Shown in pieces: positions 1-6,726 of a stretch of DNA of 6,726 bases. The stretch is taken from assembly GCA_025451425.1 (NCBI GenBank), contig JANWKK010000256.1, positions 1 to 6,726 on the forward strand. Reading direction: 5' to 3'. The first letter of the stretch is position 1. Every line of letters begins with the position of its first letter. Both the position numbers and the translations under genes were made by a program. This DNA comes from Gemmatimonadaceae bacterium (GTDB taxonomy: Bacteria > Gemmatimonadota > Gemmatimonadetes > Gemmatimonadales > Gemmatimonadaceae). The notes under the pieces were generated by a model that did no database searches, was not told the origin of the DNA, and saw only the letters and a list, made by a program, of their open reading frames with translations.

Positions 1-824
1 GGCGGGGTTGTCTCGATGCGAATGTGCCGGCCGCTGCGATAAAGCATCGCCGCGTCCGAGGTGAAGTCGCGACGGAGGAGCCGCCACATGATTCGCATGG
101 CGTCACGCAAATTCCTCGGTGAATAGAAGCAAGCATCGAGTACTCCGTCGTCGAAGCGGATCCCGGGACCGAACGTGATCCGGTCGCTGAGCACCGCCCC
201 GAAGTTCGCGATCATGACCGCGGCCGCCGCGGATTCGAACTCCTCGCCATCCACCGTGAGCCGCACGTGAAAGAACTCTTGCCGTAAAACTGACCGAAGT
301 GCCGCACGCGTGGCCGTTATGGTGTAAGCGAGTACACCCAAACGACGCTTGAGCCACGATGGCGTTTCGGCGACCATGGCTGCATCGATGCCGACACCGG
401 CCGCAATCGCGAAATAACGGGCCGGTTCGCAGGTCGTGATCCGCCCCAAATCGATGTGAAGCTCGTCCCCGTCCAGTAGCCGCGGGACGGCGCGTCTTGG
501 GTCGAGCGGGATGCCCAACGCCCGCGCCAGAAGGTTGCCGGTCCCTCCGGCCAGGACCCCCAGCGGCCGCATCGTGCCAGCGAGAGCACCCGCGGCCTCC
601 ATGGCCGTACCGTCGCCGCCGAGGGTGAATACGGCGTCATAGCCCGCGGAGCGCTCGGTGACGATCTCCGTTGCGTGGCCAGAACGCTCGGTGAACGCTA
701 CATCGACGTGAACGCCAGCCTTCTCGAGCGCTGCTCGCGCGCGTGGAAGACGGCGCCGGCCCAGACGCGACGCCGGATTCGCGACGAGCAGGGCGCGCTT
801 GATGGTCCGTTGCGCGCGCTCCAC
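1..824 (-). CDS. Diacylglycerol kinase family lipid kinase (YegS/DagK-like), 3' end cut by window edge
   Basis: Likely an ATP-dependent kinase that phosphorylates a lipid such as diacylglycerol or phosphatidylglycerol at the cytoplasmic face of the inner membrane. 274 residues are visible and the frame is open to the left edge. The N-terminal catalytic domain opens with a beta-strand and ALLVANP (residues 11-17). The nucleotide-binding motif GGDGT is at 69-73 (bases 606-620) and GGTGNLLAR at 93-101 (bases 522-548). The second, beta-rich domain carries GVGIDAAM (143-150), MIANFGAV (204-211) and FDDGVLD (224-230), as in YegS/DagK proteins. Family members are about 290-310 residues, so roughly 20-40 residues are missing, including the usual DGE-type C-terminal strand. 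The GTG at 824-822 is chosen because it puts ALLVANP about ten residues from the N-terminus, lies 4 nt after the tamB stop, and has no ATG near it in frame. No clear Shine-Dalgarno precedes it, so expression probably depends on tamB translation. The GGTGNLLAR form favours the lipid-kinase family over NAD kinase. The exact lipid substrate cannot be read from the sequence. Confidence 0.93.
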   Translation of the reverse strand, partial: MERAQRTIKRALLVANPASRLGRRRLPRARAALEKAGVHVDVAFTERSGHATEIVTERSAGYDAVFTLGGDGTAMEAAGALAGTMRPLGVLAGGTGNLLARALGIPLDPRRAVPRLLDGDELHIDLGRITTCEPARYFAIAAGVGIDAAMVAETPSWLKRRLGVLAYTITATRAALRSVLRQEFFHVRLTVDGEEFESAAAAVMIANFGAVLSDRITFGPGIRFDDGVLDACFYSPRNLRDAMRIMWRLLRRDFTSDAAMLYRSGRHIRIETTP

Positions 825-828
825 CGGC

Positions 829-3800
829 TTAGAAGTGCCAGCTGCGAAGCACGGACAGACCCCATTGCCGCGGTGTCGCGACAACGCTGCCCAGAGAGTA
901 GTTGTTGCGGCAATAGAGCGCCGATGTTGGCGGATCCGTCCCGGCTTGCAGCGACAGACGTGGATTGAAGCGCCACTCGATGTGGCCGCCTAACGCGTCG
1001 ACGAAGTTGCCGATCGCCGTCTGGCCGGTCCCGACGTATTCCCGGTTGAGCGAGCACAGACCGGCGCTGAAGTTGAAGAAGAGGTTGTTCGAGAGCTGCT
1101 TTTCACCGCCCAAGCGGGCGCCAAAGAAGTAGTCTTTGATCGTCGACTGCTGCGAGGTGGTCTGAAGCGTCGTCGGCGCGGCGCCGCTCTCAATCGAGAT
1201 CACGTCGAACCAGTTACCGAATCCCACGCCGCGGAGACTCGACTCGGCAACGGAGCTCAGCGTCGGACCGACGACGTTACTCACCTGTTGCACTACGTTG
1301 AGCTCGCCCGAGCTCAGCGCGTACGTTGGCTGACCGGTTACCAGGTAGCTCACGAGATCCGAGGGAGATAGATAGGACTCGTTGATGCTTCTCAGATCGA
1401 TCGACGGATTCGGAAAGAGATATCCACTGAGATGGACCTCGATTAACAAGTCCGGCTGACCGGAGCGCTTCACCGCGTGCTGCGCTGTAATGTCTATGAG
1501 GGGATTGTAGTCGGCCGATCCGTAGAACTGGATCGTTCCCTTCTGCACGGCAAACTCGCGTTGCACCGGCGCGGGGGCGAGATCCAAGGTGTACGTCCCG
1601 CGGTCGGCGGTCAGCGTTCCCGCGAGAGCAAATCCGTAGTCGGGCCCCTTCGAGCCTTTGCGTGTACTCGCGCTCAAGGCGCTCTGTTTCTGCGCGCTCT
1701 TGACGTCGAGCGAGCCACCCAGCTTGATGTTCGCCTCGCGCGACCGCAACCACACTTCGTCGCCGAGCACGATGTGAACGTCGTCCAGTCGGAGCCCTTC
1801 CACGAGCCGCGACGGTGCGTCCGGCACGATCTGTCGTGCCCGAAGATCGGTCGTATCGACGATCTGGAATATTCCCTCGCTGCTCAGATCGACGACCTGC
1901 TTGCGCAGAATATCCCGCTCTGGGAGATACAGCTCCCCGCGATCGACACGAAGCGTTCCTGTGAGCGCGGCAGCGTCCATCGATCCGGTGAGATGGACCG
2001 AGTCGGCACCCGTCGAGACGTCGAGCGACGCCAGCGAACGACGTTCGATCGCGTGAAAGTTCTTCGCATATAAAGCGAGATTGAAGCGCGGCTCGTCCCA
2101 CTTGGCGTAGCCAACCGTTCCGCGCAGCGCCAACCGCGCGCCTGGCGCCGTGCCGCTCGCCGCCGAGACGTCGATGCGCACCGTGTCGCTCCGGCCATCG
2201 AAGCGCACCGTCCCGTTGATCGATCGCAGCGTGATGCCGAGGTTCTGCGCCGTCAGCTGACCATTCCGCACGGCGATCAGCCCGTTGATCGACTTGTGCG
2301 TCGGCGACAACGAGTACTCCAGGTTCGCCGTTAGCCGGCCCGAGCCCTTCTGCAACGACGACGACAGCATCTCGATCACCGAGAGATCCGCGCTATCGGC
2401 GCGAATCGACCCATGGATCGGCGCGCTCAGACGTTGCGCGTCGAACAACGTGAGAATCATCGGCACGCCCATCGTCGCATGCAGCGCCGCGACATTGTTG
2501 CGGAACAGATCGACCGACAAGTCGAGGCTACGGTCTCGATAGTCGCCACTCGCCGTGGCACGTTCCACCTGCATTCCGCCGTATGTCAAATGGCTCAACC
2601 GCGCATCGAACCGCATGTCCGGCTCCGCGCGCGTGCCGGTAATGCGTCCGTGCGCCGAAGCGAAACCGCTGAGCGACGCCGGCAGCTGCGCCAACACGCC
2701 GAGGTCGGCGAGCCGAAGGCTGTCGGCAGTCACCTCGAGTGCGACCGGCGCCGTCTGTGGCGCCGAGCCGAAGACGCCGATCCGTCCGCCGGCGCCATTG
2801 ACGAGCACGAGCGAATCGATCTGGAGACCGAGGCTGTCGCGAGTCGCGTGCGATCCGCTGGCGAGTCGCCACTTGTCCTCGCCAATCGTTAGGCCGAGCG
2901 AGTCGATAGCGAGCCGCGTCGATGCTTGACGAGCGCCGATCGCGCCTCCGGTAGCGGCCGCCGTACCGACGATCCGCGCGGTGGGGCCATTGTCACTGCG
3001 GATGCCGATCGCGAACGTCGCGTGGGAGCGCCCCGCCAGCCGAACATCGGCGCCGGCAGAGTCGAGCACGACGCCGGCAACGGTGAGTGTATCGAACCGA
3101 AGCGAGGCCGTTCCGGCCGGATCGCTGAGGATATTACGAATGTCGAACCGCCCGCCGACGATGCGTCCGCGATTCTTTCCGTACTGCAGGCCGGTACCGG
3201 TGACCGCGCCCGCGAGGTCCAGCGAATCGATTCGACCACGCGCAGTGCCAGTCATCGTCACCTGGCCACCGAGCGAATCGGCCAGCGCCGTGTCCTCCGG
3301 CGTCCTGCTCGCGAGATAGCGGCGGAAGCCACCTAACGAATCGACGATGAGTTGATAATGCAGCGAGTCCGAGGCGCCATGCGGCAAGCCGAGCGCGCCG
3401 CGCGCCAGAATCGTCGCTGCCGTCGTTTCGACTCGCAGCGTGTCGACGAAGACCCGCTTATCGGCAAAGCGCAGACGAGCGGTCGAGGGGAAGATGCGCA
3501 GTCCGTCGACATCCGCTCGCACCAGGTCGACCGCGGCGCGGCCTTCGAGGTCGGCGAGCGAATCGCCGCTGAGGCCGACTTCGTAGCGACCGGTGACGGT
3601 CATCGGCTTCACCGGTCCTTCGAGACGCGCCGGATCCAGCAGCTGGTGCAGGGCGAGGCCGGTGGCCTGGCCTGCGCCGTGAATACCATAGTTAGGCGGA
3701 TCGATGTCGATGCGTCCGTCGAAGCTCAGCACGCCAGCCTGGCCCTGCAGATTGGTCGTCAGCTGCAGGTCCTCGATCGTTCCCTTCGCCTTGACCGGTC

Positions 3801-5478
3801 CGCTCAGGATGCCCGTGAGCGGAAGTTTCGGGTACGATCGCGCGAGCATACCTAACGAGATCGGCTGAGCCTGCGCGTCGATGTCGTACGTCATGAACTT
3901 CGGGCCCCACGTCACGCGCCCACTTCCCGTGAGGTGCGACGGCTCGCCAGGGCCGTCCTGATGGACGATATCGGCGTTCGCGAAGCGGACGTCGAGCCAC
4001 GACGAGTCGAGCGTCGCCGTCCCCGAAATCGTACCGCCCAGTCGGGGGAAATTTGGGTACAGGAATTCGATCGAACGCAGATCGACCGAAGTAGCATTGA
4101 CAGCGAAGTTCCGGAAACTCGTGAGCGCTGGTTGGAGAATGTCCAACTCGCCGTGCCCGCCCACCCGCGACGCCGCGCCGCGCACGTGCGCGTCGCGGAA
4201 GATTACGTTGCTCTCGTCGACGTAGAATCGATTGAGCGGCCCGCCGCGAGCGCGGACGCTGCCATACAACTGGCCGCGCCAATCGACCGGGAAGGCCTTG
4301 CCGTTCAGCGTCCGCAGCAGATCGAAGTCGAACGGTTCCCCGGACATTCTCACGTCTTTCACCACGAGCACCGGGCCGCCGACCGCGAACGTCATGTCGC
4401 CGATCAGATGAGAGCTCGTACTCGTGACATCCATGTTCGTGAGCTTGTAGTCGATGACGCGCAGATTGCTCGGCTCGTTGCCGATGTGCAGCATCGCCTT
4501 ACCGCCACCGGCTGTCGGCAGCGTCGGGTATACCCACGCCACGTCCTTCAGCGCAATCGAATCGCCCTTGACGCTGATGTCGTAGCGAACCGGCAGATCG
4601 CTTCCCCACACAATCTTTCCCGCCCCCGTGCCCGTCGACGCCGGAAGATCGAAATGCGAGACGTCGACCCAGATCGAATCGCCGAGATTGCGCAGCGAAC
4701 CGCGAATGTTGCGGAAATTGAAGGGCGGATCGGTTTCCAACGCGCTCACCGAGTCGAACACCCATTGGCGGCCGAGCTTGTCGCTGTCAGGGTCGGCCAG
4801 TCGCATGTGCGACACGAGCGCCGACCACTTCGTCCAACGCCACGTTCGCGTGTATCCGCGCTTCCCCTCGTCTACGACTCGGCGAATCTCCTTATCCGGA
4901 CGCGAGAGCGTGTACTTGACCGAGCTATCGAGCTTCGCCCCACGAAGGGTGTCGTCAGGAGTCCAGGGCATCTGCAAAATGAGAGTGCCCTCATGAACCC
5001 GCGCGGAGTCGATGACGATGAAATCACCAAAGTTCCGGCCGGGAGTCTTCGGGCCGTTGCTCTTCTTCTCGTAGCCGCGGAAGATCTCCTTTACGTTCCA
5101 TCGTCCGCTCGCATGCTGCCGGATGAACATCACCGGATGCTCGACGTCGACGTCGTGGAGCAGCAGACGCTTGTCGATCAGATCGCGCGGGTCGTAGCTC
5201 GCCGTGATGCGACCGGTGCTGAGCATCAACGAATCGTTATCGGCGTCACGAATGGCGAAGCTGTCAATCTGGATGCCGGTGAGGAAACCTCCACTCACCG
5301 AGCCGAGATACACCTTGCCGCGCACGGCGCTCGCGAGCTGCGCCTGGATCAGTCGCCGCAGTTCTTCCTGCCCGTAGCTCGTGTGCGTGACAAAGAGGCC
5401 CGTGACGACGGTCACGAAGCCGATCACGAGCAACGCAATGGCGCTGACGAGAGCGACGAGCCGGCGACGCCTGATCAT
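829..5478 (-). CDS. tamB: TamB-family translocation/assembly module protein (AsmA-like, DUF490)
   Basis: A 1549-residue periplasm-spanning protein expected to be anchored in the inner membrane and to meet an Omp85 barrel at the outer membrane. The family acts in outer-membrane protein assembly and in phospholipid transport. The N-terminus has RRRR at 3-6 and a hydrophobic segment at about 7-31, then the typical TamB/AsmA opening with VYLGSVSGGFLTGIQIDSF (56-74). Residues about 50-1170 are low-complexity beta-repeats, rich in G, D, S, T and L and without any cysteine. They include three phased YPx[LF]P units (317, 474, 549) and a cluster of Asp-Ser-Leu triplets (704-921). The C-terminal TamB domain covers about 1170-1549, with GTLTADRGTYTLDL (1287-1300), GTIQFYGSADYNPLIDI (1314-1330) and LSPSDLVSYLVTGQP (1370-1384). 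The last 100 residues look like amphipathic beta-strands and end in the aromatic SWHF. The ATG at 5478 is supported because an in-frame TAG lies four codons upstream and later starts would lose the membrane anchor. No Shine-Dalgarno is visible. It is somewhat longer than E. coli TamB (about 1260 residues). The extra length is partly a charged, Trp-rich segment at about 135-260. Confidence 0.93.
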   Translation of the reverse strand: MIRRRRLVALVSAIALLVIGFVTVVTGLFVTHTSYGQEELRRLIQAQLASAVRGKVYLGSVSGGFLTGIQIDSFAIRDADNDSLMLSTGRITASYDPRDLIDKRLLLHDVDVEHPVMFIRQHASGRWNVKEIFRGYEKKSNGPKTPGRNFGDFIVIDSARVHEGTLILQMPWTPDDTLRGAKLDSSVKYTLSRPDKEIRRVVDEGKRGYTRTWRWTKWSALVSHMRLADPDSDKLGRQWVFDSVSALETDPPFNFRNIRGSLRNLGDSIWVDVSHFDLPASTGTGAGKIVWGSDLPVRYDISVKGDSIALKDVAWVYPTLPTAGGGKAMLHIGNEPSNLRVIDYKLTNMDVTSTSSHLIGDMTFAVGGPVLVVKDVRMSGEPFDFDLLRTLNGKAFPVDWRGQLYGSVRARGGPLNRFYVDESNVIFRDAHVRGAASRVGGHGELDILQPALTSFRNFAVNATSVDLRSIEFLYPNFPRLGGTISGTATLDSSWLDVRFANADIVHQDGPGEPSHLTGSGRVTWGPKFMTYDIDAQAQPISLGMLARSYPKLPLTGILSGPVKAKGTIEDLQLTTNLQGQAGVLSFDGRIDIDPPNYGIHGAGQATGLALHQLLDPARLEGPVKPMTVTGRYEVGLSGDSLADLEGRAAVDLVRADVDGLRIFPSTARLRFADKRVFVDTLRVETTAATILARGALGLPHGASDSLHYQLIVDSLGGFRRYLASRTPEDTALADSLGGQVTMTGTARGRIDSLDLAGAVTGTGLQYGKNRGRIVGGRFDIRNILSDPAGTASLRFDTLTVAGVVLDSAGADVRLAGRSHATFAIGIRSDNGPTARIVGTAAATGGAIGARQASTRLAIDSLGLTIGEDKWRLASGSHATRDSLGLQIDSLVLVNGAGGRIGVFGSAPQTAPVALEVTADSLRLADLGVLAQLPASLSGFASAHGRITGTRAEPDMRFDARLSHLTYGGMQVERATASGDYRDRSLDLSVDLFRNNVAALHATMGVPMILTLFDAQRLSAPIHGSIRADSADLSVIEMLSSSLQKGSGRLTANLEYSLSPTHKSINGLIAVRNGQLTAQNLGITLRSINGTVRFDGRSDTVRIDVSAASGTAPGARLALRGTVGYAKWDEPRFNLALYAKNFHAIERRSLASLDVSTGADSVHLTGSMDAAALTGTLRVDRGELYLPERDILRKQVVDLSSEGIFQIVDTTDLRARQIVPDAPSRLVEGLRLDDVHIVLGDEVWLRSREANIKLGGSLDVKSAQKQSALSASTRKGSKGPDYGFALAGTLTADRGTYTLDLAPAPVQREFAVQKGTIQFYGSADYNPLIDITAQHAVKRSGQPDLLIEVHLSGYLFPNPSIDLRSINESYLSPSDLVSYLVTGQPTYALSSGELNVVQQVSNVVGPTLSSVAESSLRGVGFGNWFDVISIESGAAPTTLQTTSQQSTIKDYFFGARLGGEKQLSNNLFFNFSAGLCSLNREYVGTGQTAIGNFVDALGGHIEWRFNPRLSLQAGTDPPTSALYCRNNYSLGSVVATPRQWGLSVLRSWHF
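3820..4626 (-). repeat. Diverged internal protein repeats in TamB (YDI-x15-YPxLP units)
   Basis: Two units of the TamB body align with the same spacing. Unit A is residues 285-321 (bases 4516-4626): GAGKIVWG, then YDI at 299-301, then YPTLP at 317-321. Unit B is residues 518-553 (bases 3820-3927): GSGRVTWG, YDI at 531-533, YPKLP at 549-553. Both have 15 residues between YDI and YP. A third, shorter copy is SVDLRSIEFLYPNFPRLGG at 464-482 (bases 4033-4089). All three continue as YPx[LF]PxxG. This is a protein-level duplication, not a DNA repeat. It fits the repeating beta-fold of AsmA/TamB proteins. Confidence 0.6.
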
Positions 5479-5499
5479 GCGGGGGGACTATATGATTAG
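5471..5499 (-). promoter_or_regulatory. Possible stop/start hairpin at the barrel-protein/tamB junction
   Basis: On the minus strand CTAATCAT (5499-5492) and ATGATCAG (5478-5471) form an imperfect 8-bp inverted repeat with one mismatch. They flank a 13-nt loop holding a run of six C. The left arm contains the stop codon of the barrel gene and the right arm contains the tamB ATG. No Shine-Dalgarno lies in the 17-nt gap. Folded mRNA would hide the tamB start until a ribosome finishing the upstream gene opened it, giving translational coupling. The stem is AU-rich and short, so this may be chance. Confidence 0.3.
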
Positions 5500-6726
5500 A
5501 ACTCGGGGCCTATCGAGAAGGTAAAGGTAAATCTGTTGATCCACCGTGTCGGCGGCGACTGTTGATATGTAGCGTTGCACACCGCGTTCGGATTCTGCTG
5601 AAATTGCTGGTTCTGGGGATTCAACCCGGACTTCGGCGCCGAGTCTACGGGAAATCCCTCTGGCACCGCGCAATAGACACCAGTTAGTCCTTTGTTTTGC
5701 GCTAGATCTCGGTTCGGGGTGAACAACGCCTGACCGAACACCGGCGGGTACGGGTTGTACCCCGCATTGATCTGGATGGGGCCGAGAGGGGTGAACGCCC
5801 GGAGGCCAATTCCCGGCGTGAAGCGCGGCCTGAAGCCGCCGAGAGGGACCCTCGTATCCCAATTCCAAACTGTCCCCGCGTCAGTAAAGAGCGTGAACTG
5901 TAATATCTGTGGCAGAATGGGCGATCGTACGCGGTAATCGACGCTCGCGACGAAGAGCCGATTGCCGCCAACCGGAACGACGCGCCGCTGCTTCGCACCC
6001 GGCCGGATCGTGAAATACACGCTGTCGGGAGAAGCCTGCTTTATCTGTATCTGCGACGTGTCATCGAACACGTAGAGCAGCGATCCAAGCTCGTTCTGCT
6101 GATATCCTCGAACGCTCGCCGCGCCTCCGGCATACAGCCGCTCCTGTTGTGGGGGCTGTGTCACACCATTGACGTTCGCGCCACCCCACACCGAGCCTAA
6201 ATGGAGTCGAAAGGCGACTACGTTGCCTCCGACTGGATGATACCACGCGGCATCCCCCACTCCCTTAACGAACGTTAGCTGCGGACTCGAGCCAAGAAAC
6301 GTCGCCGAGTTACGAGACTCCGCCCGAATGGCATAGCCGTCGGTGGGATTCACCGGATTGTCGGTGCGGACTCGCGCCGCGGCCACGCTGAAGACCGCCA
6401 ACGGCAATGGGGCGAGCGTGTGGGCAATCGACGCCGAGTCGCATTGACTGAAGGCGGCGCAGAGGAGTGACGGATCGGCGAGCGTCTTTCCGTACTCGAC
6501 GTTGTACCCCACCCGAAGTGACGCCGTCGACGACAGCGCTCTGAGCAGCGAAGCTTCGCCACCGACGTATGTCGTGCGGAGATACGCCTTGTACTCGCTG
6601 CGTCGCTCCGTGTAGAGCGAGAATGACGGCGTCGCCCATGTGCCGAACAGTGCCGGTTGCCTGATGGTCGCGTTGAGCGAATAATTCGCAACGCTGAACG
6701 GGTCGTCCTTGAGGATGTCGTATCGA
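5496..6726 (-). CDS. BamA/TamA family (Omp85) outer-membrane protein, C-terminal barrel; 5' end cut by window edge
   Basis: 409 residues are visible and the frame is open to the right edge, so the true start and any POTRA domains lie outside. The part seen is nearly all of a 16-stranded Omp85 barrel (Bac_surface_Ag), which inserts proteins into the outer membrane. Alternating amphipathic strands begin near YSLNATIRQPALFGTW. ERLYAGGAASVRGY (195-208 of the visible part) holds the loop-6 VRGY motif (bases 6102-6113). FTPGIGLRAFTPLGPIQINAG (302-322) is the usual late-strand signature. The last strand, RFTFTFSIGPEF, ends in Phe as expected of a beta-signal. Four cysteines form two near pairs (89/95 and 352/383) in likely surface loops. 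The last loop, about 328-397, is long and Gln/Asn-rich. A GTG at 6512 could look like a start, but it lies inside the barrel and the frame is open for 71 more codons, so it is not one. The gene directly precedes tamB. TamA is suggested by that neighbour, but outside Proteobacteria the only Omp85 protein is often BamA, so no symbol is given. Confidence 0.93.
   Translation of the reverse strand, partial: RYDILKDDPFSVANYSLNATIRQPALFGTWATPSFSLYTERRSEYKAYLRTTYVGGEASLLRALSSTASLRVGYNVEYGKTLADPSLLCAAFSQCDSASIAHTLAPLPLAVFSVAAARVRTDNPVNPTDGYAIRAESRNSATFLGSSPQLTFVKGVGDAAWYHPVGGNVVAFRLHLGSVWGGANVNGVTQPPQQERLYAGGAASVRGYQQNELGSLLYVFDDTSQIQIKQASPDSVYFTIRPGAKQRRVVPVGGNRLFVASVDYRVRSPILPQILQFTLFTDAGTVWNWDTRVPLGGFRPRFTPGIGLRAFTPLGPIQINAGYNPYPPVFGQALFTPNRDLAQNKGLTGVYCAVPEGFPVDSAPKSGLNPQNQQFQQNPNAVCNATYQQSPPTRWINRFTFTFSIGPEF

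Larger units (their letters stand above)
1..6726 (-). other. Operon segment: Omp85 barrel - tamB - lipid kinase
   Basis: All three genes share one strand. The gaps are 17 nt (5479-5495) and 4 nt (825-828), which leave no room for a promoter or terminator between them. Neither internal start has a recognisable Shine-Dalgarno, which points to translation coupled from gene to gene. Both ends of the unit are outside the window, so its promoter and terminator cannot be described. Confidence 0.8.

Noticed and set aside
1..824. NAD kinase or sphingosine kinase as the identity of the left gene
   Set aside because: GGDGT is shared by the superfamily, but GGTGNLLAR, the NP strand at the N-terminus and the FDDGVLD region fit bacterial YegS/DagK lipid kinases better.
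1477..2073. A 198-codon plus-strand open frame opposite the tamB C-terminal domain
   Set aside because: It mirrors the DUF490 domain codons, has no motif or ribosome site, and is best read as a shadow frame.
989..3856. The hexamer CCTAAC/GTTAGG recurring at 989, 2888, 3332, 3691 and 3851
   Set aside because: Five copies in 6.7 kb is close to a rough chance expectation of two to three at this GC. They lie inside tamB in both orientations without regular spacing.
5479..5495. A run of six G on the plus strand (six C in the mRNA) as a terminator or phase-variable tract
   Set aside because: There is no GC-rich stem followed by U residues, so it is not an intrinsic terminator. It lies outside the coding frames, and six bases is short for slipped-strand variation.
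3934..5499. A 521-codon open frame on the plus strand, opposite tamB
   Set aside because: Its translation is rich in R, H, D, V and A with no recognisable domain, as expected from reading the complement of a high-GC coding region. tamB in the same place has clear family features from end to end.
6310..6691. Two minus-strand open frames of about 110 codons over the barrel gene
   Set aside because: They are Arg/Ser-rich out-of-frame readings. The continuous barrel frame covers the same bases with clear Omp85 features.

Overview
The window is a GC-rich, fully coding stretch from a diderm (outer-membrane) bacterium. All three genes lie on the minus strand, so transcription runs right to left, with only 17 nt and 4 nt between them. 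They read as part of one operon that continues past both window edges. The best guess for the host is a member of the Gemmatimonadota. This rests on high GC, the order barrel protein - TamB - lipid kinase, the wording of the TamB N-terminal half and the many Asp-Ser-Leu triplets, all recalled rather than searched. Myxococcota or Acidobacteriota are not excluded.

Layout in transcription order. (1) 6726-5496: the C-terminal 409 residues of a BamA/TamA (Omp85) outer-membrane beta-barrel protein, with the VRGY loop motif and a terminal-Phe beta-signal. Its N-terminal POTRA part lies beyond the right edge. (2) 5478-829: a complete 1549-residue TamB-family (AsmA-like, DUF490) protein with an N-terminal inner-membrane anchor, a long beta-repeat periplasmic body and a C-terminal TamB domain. 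(3) 824-1: the first 274 residues of a diacylglycerol-kinase-family (YegS/DagK-like) lipid kinase with a GTG start. Its last few dozen residues are beyond the left edge.

How they may work together: the Omp85 barrel sits in the outer membrane, and TamB is expected to span the periplasm from the inner membrane to that barrel. TamB-type proteins are linked both to outer-membrane protein assembly and to moving phospholipids towards the outer membrane. A lipid kinase encoded 4 nt after the tamB stop would act on lipids at the cytoplasmic side, so the operon may join envelope-lipid chemistry to envelope transport. This coupling is an inference.

No RNA genes, mobile elements, CRISPR arrays, terminators or recognisable promoters were seen, and no stretch lacks a gene. 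Nothing in the window is clearly a new biological system. The most useful leads are the lipid-kinase linkage, a possible start-codon hairpin at the barrel/tamB junction, paired cysteines in the envelope proteins and phased repeats within TamB.
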